Assembly (NCBI GenBank): GCA_025201865.1
Contig: MU602740.1
Span: forward strand, 46,447 to 66,908
DNA from: Ramicandelaber brevisporus
Lineage: Eukaryota > Kickxellomycota > Ramicandelaberales > Ramicandelaberaceae
Length of the DNA stretch: 20,462 bases
Reading direction: 5' to 3'
Shown: positions 17,090 to 20,462 of the stretch, in pieces
Layout of the letters: every line of letters begins with the position of its first letter
Numbering within the stretch: the stretch's first letter is position 1
Program-made: the position numbers and the translations under genes
The notes under the pieces: generated by a model
Told to the model about the DNA's origin: nothing
Seen by the model: only the letters and a program-made list of their open reading frames with translations
The model's database searches: none

Positions 17090-19906
17090 GTATTCTCTGT
17101 ATCTCCTACCTCAGCCGTTGGATCAGTGACTGATCATATTCAGAGCCAGAGAGCGATCATTCAATCCAGGTTATTAGAAAAAAGGGCTCAACAAGTTATA
17201 TTCCAAGCACAACAACAGGCTCAAGAACAGGCTCAGCAGCAGCAAGCTCAACAGCAACAAGCTCAACAACAGCAAGCTCAACAGCAACAAGCTCAACAGC
17301 AAGTTCAACAACAAACACAGCAGCAACAGCGGCCGAGAATATCAGCCATCAGACATGGCAGTTTAGTTATTCCAACATCCAGAAGCAACGAGACACAATT
17401 GCAGCGGATTGGCATAAATACTGGACCAGCACAGCAAACAAGTCAGTTTTATAGCTCAAATCAACAACAGAGAGGTCAATTGGCTACTACAGCGCAGCCG
17501 AGTGGAGTGACAACATCTCTTGCGCAGCAACTTTATACACAAGTTGCAAACTCTCAAACACAGAGACAACAACAACAGCAGCAACAACAACAGCAACAAC
17601 AGCAGCAAAAACAACAGCAACAACAACAGCAGCAATTACAGCAACAACTACAACAACAATTACAACAACAACAGTTACAGCAACAACAATTACAGCAGCT
17701 TCAGCAGCAACAACAACAGCAACAACAAGAGCAGCAACAAAAACTTCAGGAAATACAGCAGTCGATTAATCAAAAGCTGGCACAAATAGAGAAAAGTCAA
17801 CTGCATTTAGCCAAAGAAGCGAGTAAACATATTGCAGATGTCATTGGATCAACCAATCAAAAGTACGAGGTAATGGGTAAAGCAGTTACAGTGGAATTAC
17901 AAAGATTACAAGAAAACTTTAATGCAGTTAAAACTGATGTATATCAACGAGAAAACAGATATAAACAGGCTATCAACACACTGACTGCTAACATTACATC
18001 CCAACGAGCACAGCAACAGCAACAACAACAGCAACAGCAGCAGCATATTACAGCGAGGAAACCGCTCCCGACGCTTATCCAGCCACCAGATGCATCAATA
18101 TCAGACATATCCATTGCCAGAGTATTTTCTGGCGATAAACAAGGGAAAGTCATTGTTGCATCGCCTCCACTTGTTAACACACTTGATCACAAATTTACAG
18201 TCAGATTGGGCGGATCAAAGGAAATCACTCTGCAAGCAATCAACAATATTGACGAAAATAGTAATAGTAATAGTAATGGGAATACTATTAACAATAGCCA
18301 TGGGAATAGTAAGAGTGGGCTTGTTCAATTGACACTAAGTGTGACATCATCATTTAGACTATGGACAACTCTACTTTGCTCGCCGATAATGAATTTTGCA
18401 GTTGATGAGCTTGTTGATCCTTCAAATGCTAATTCTAGTCAACAACAGGCAGCAGCTCAGCAACCAGGACAGTATCCGTTGCATGGATTGAGCTATCCAA
18501 TGGCTGTGTCGTGCTTGGATGAAACGGTTCATGTAATGTGTTTGGATACAAGTCGCGCGTTATTACCTCCGATTTCACTGGGTTCATCAGTGGCTGTAAT
18601 GACAATGCGCGATTGGAAACTGTTATGTTTAACCACAGATGGACTATTGTATGCGTGGGACATTAAGCATCGAAAGTGTATAATGCATAGATTGTCAATT
18701 GCTGCCATCTTTGATAGACCTCCATTTTCATCAATCAGACCTCATCACTCAGCTCAATCAAGCGCCATTCAACTGGTTTCCCCAACTATCCAACCACCTA
18801 CTACTGCAGTAACCATGTTTGGCACCAAAACATCTCAACATCGTAATCATAACCAAAGTCACCACCATAGTCGAAGCAGTAGTATCTCTGATGATGGCGA
18901 CGACATACATTATTTCTCGATTGCTAGCATGTCATTGTCATCAGGTGGAATCCCAGTTGTAGTGTTGAGCAATGGATCTACATATGAGTATAATAGAGAC
19001 ATGCGCTCATGGCTGCGGATTGGTGATTGTCTCAGCACAATGATAGCCACTAATCTGAGAGACAGTTTGCAGGTAGATGGTACACGTGCGGTGGAAACTG
19101 GTCAATTATCTACTAAGCCGCAGTCACTTGATCCGAGTATATTCGATGAGAGCTATATTATGAAGACCAACTTTGATGTCATAACTAATATGGTAAATGA
19201 TGCAGTAACTCGCACCGCACCAGCAATAACCAATACCACAGCAGCAGCAGCAACGTCGCCATCGTCTTCTTCAAAAGCTGTCACAGACCAGATTGAAGCA
19301 GATAAGAATGCAACTCTGGATCATTGGCTTGCAATTTTGAACATCACCAAAAATGATGAGTTTGAACAAAGCGCACTTGACATGGCAGTTATTGAACGCA
19401 ACATGGCTACTTGTTTGACTCATAAGCTGCGCAAGGAGTATCTCCAGTGGCTCAAAGTGTATGTTCATAAAATTGCAGTCACTTCGAGTACTTGGCGAGC
19501 TGCTTCATTGTGCCATGAGCTTTTGGGACCACATGTGCCTTTACTGGAAAATGAGAATGATTTGACATTGGAACAGTTTCGTGAACAGTGGAATCAGCGA
19601 CAGCAAACTAATAATAATGCTACTGGTACTACCACTGCAACTGATGAGAACAAATGGGAGTCGCATTTGCTGTCTATTCCGAAACACTCTATACTGGGTC
19701 TAATATTTCAAACTCTCAATTGCAGTAAAGGTGTTCAGAAGGCAATCGCAAAGTATTACAATGCATATCGAAAGATTGAGGAAATTAATAGCATCTATGG
19801 CAAATCAGCAATAACGGTGCCAACGACAACGGCAACAGCAACAACAATAACAACAACAACAACATCATCATCATCATCAGCAGCAGCAGCAAGCGCAATT
19901 TTATAA
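15050..19906 (+). CDS. hir1: HIRA/Hir1-like histone H3.3-H4 chaperone subunit, 1618 aa
   Basis: HIRA/Hir1 is the scaffold of the HIR complex, which deposits H3-H4 independently of replication and represses histone genes. The N-terminus MLLTKPTWIRHEG with ISPDGKVLATG and IVLWNM (W46) matches the conserved HIRA start. WD40 repeats fill about 1-440, with motifs such as TIIVWR, MALWDVL and DISWSTDGL. Residues about 450-890 are a Gln-rich insertion; RPRISAIRHGS (from 761) might be the Asf1-binding B-domain, with low certainty. A coiled coil follows at about 890-985. The Hira C-terminal domain covers about 1145-1340 (LLCLTTDGLLYAWDIKHRKC, then GGIPVVVLSNGSTYEYN). A helical tail follows at about 1423-1600. 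The protein ends in Thr, Ser and Ala runs. The start is the ATG at 15050; an in-frame GTG just before it is not a credible eukaryotic start. It is longer than human HIRA (1017 aa), mainly because of the Gln-rich region. No intron is seen. Confidence 0.92.
16960..17740 (+). repeat. Polyglutamine-encoding repeat region of the HIRA-like gene
   Basis: Several CAA/CAG runs are packed here (about 17035-17088, 17220-17330 with a repeated QQQA unit, and 17565-17740 broken by Leu and Lys). The region separates the WD40 propeller from the coiled coil. CAA and CAG are mixed, so it is not a pure trinucleotide expansion. Confidence 0.9.
19835..19893 (+). repeat. Coding trinucleotide repeats at the HIRA C-terminus
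   Basis: Successive ACA, TCA and GCA runs encode Thr, Ser and Ala blocks just before the stop codon at 19904-19906. They lie beyond the conserved C-terminal helices and are probably dispensable tail sequence. Confidence 0.85.
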
Positions 19907-20108
19907 TCCAATTCCATATCTTCTACCGTAAACATCGCGTATCAATCAATCAATCCATTTAAATACATTAGGTCATGCCTGATTACATTTCTTTTACTCT
20001 CACGAATGCTCCCCTCTTTAATATTGATATTCCGCCTTTACACTATAGCAGAATCAATTGATGTCAAGTATTGAAAAGAGTTGTTTGTTAAAAGACGCGT
20101 TGTGAAGT
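19907..20108. other. Convergent 3' spacer between the HIRA and EF-2 genes
   Basis: About 200 bp between two tail-to-tail genes. It is AT-rich with no exact AATAAA on either strand and no other feature I can support. Confidence 0.6.
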
Positions 20109-20462
20109 TTACAGCTTGTCCATGAAACGGTCGAGTGGTGGAACCTCAGCACCAATCTTCTTGCGGGTACGGACACCAGTGATGATTTCGTACACCTTGT
20201 TGCCGGCAGTGAATGGATCACCGTCCATGGTCTTCCAGTGGTCGAACACAGACTGTGGGAAGGCCTGGCCACCAGTGTTGGAGCGCAGGTCGGCAGTGAA
20301 ACCGAAGGACTCGTTGACAGGCAAGTGGGCCTTCAGGTTGTACATTGGGGTACCTGGACGCTGCATTTCCTCGAAAACGACACCACGGCGACGGTTCATG
20401 CACGAGTAGACACCACCAACGGCGTTCTCTGGGCACTGGATCTCGACCAGGTAGATTGGCTC
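20109..20462 (-). CDS. eft: Elongation factor 2, C-terminal part (partial at window edge)
   Basis: EF-2 is the GTPase that translocates the ribosome. The visible 117 residues start in frame at the window edge with [17 protein letters not shown] and include [20 protein letters not shown] and [14 protein letters not shown], which are hallmark sequences of the C-terminal (EFG_C/domain V) part. The protein ends DRFMDKL before a TAA. The GTPase and diphthamide-bearing domains lie beyond the window. Codon use is extremely biased: all Phe, Tyr, Asn, Lys, His and Gln codons seen end in C or G, unlike the neighbouring Q-rich genes, as expected for a very highly expressed protein. Confidence 0.95.
   Translation of the reverse strand, partial: EPIYLVEIQCPENAVGGVYSCMNRRRGVVFEEMQRPGTPMYNLKAHLPVNESFGFTADLRSNTGGQAFPQSVFDHWKTMDGDPFTAGNKVYEIITGVRTRKKIGAEVPPLDRFMDKL

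Noticed and set aside
17520-17789. Asn/Ser-rich open frame overlapping the HIRA-like gene
   Set aside because: It is the frame-shifted reading of CAA/CAG repeats; the conserved HIRA frame is the real one.

Overview
The window looks like nuclear DNA of an intron-poor, early-diverging fungus. The main evidence is a giant Rim15-type kinase: a C2HC finger, a MAST/Greatwall-like AGC kinase with an insert before the activation segment, and a C-terminal receiver domain. That domain order is known from fungi. A HIRA/Hir1 histone chaperone and an elongation factor 2 fragment agree with a eukaryote. CDSs of 9.7 kb and 4.9 kb run with no visible intron, and both are full of Gln, Ser, Thr and Ala repeats. 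The lineage below 'fungus' is inference; Zoopagomycota- or Mucoromycota-like is only a guess.

Layout from left to right. Positions 1-57 may be the 3' end of an upstream plus-strand gene, followed by an AATAAA signal. Positions 58-1317 hold simple repeats and a stretch of about 640 nt without a single ATG, which leads into the Rim15-like gene (1318-10983, plus). After a CT-rich spacer comes a secreted, single-pass membrane protein with a trypsin-like fold that has lost the catalytic His and Ser (11443-12702, plus). Positions 12738-13934 form an element-like segment: hairpin-forming inverted ends of about 31 bp, a 13-bp flanking direct repeat, and gene-like open frames inside that lack a normal start. 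It appears to separate the protease-like gene from a downstream AATAAA. Next is a small minus-strand gene for an SPR-repeat protein (14112-14372) with a TATA box and a perfect three-unit heat-shock element. It diverges from the HIRA gene (15050-19906, plus). HIRA is preceded by a two-codon uORF whose TGA overlaps the main ATG. The window ends with the C-terminal 117 residues of EF-2 on the minus strand (20109-20462, partial).

There is no operon logic. Two themes recur. One is stress and quiescence control (the Rim15-like kinase and a heat-shock-type promoter on the small gene). The other is chromatin assembly and translation housekeeping (HIRA, EF-2). No clearly new multi-gene system is visible. 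The best candidates for something undescribed are the inverted-repeat element, the heat-shock-type SPR-repeat gene and the membrane-anchored pseudoprotease.
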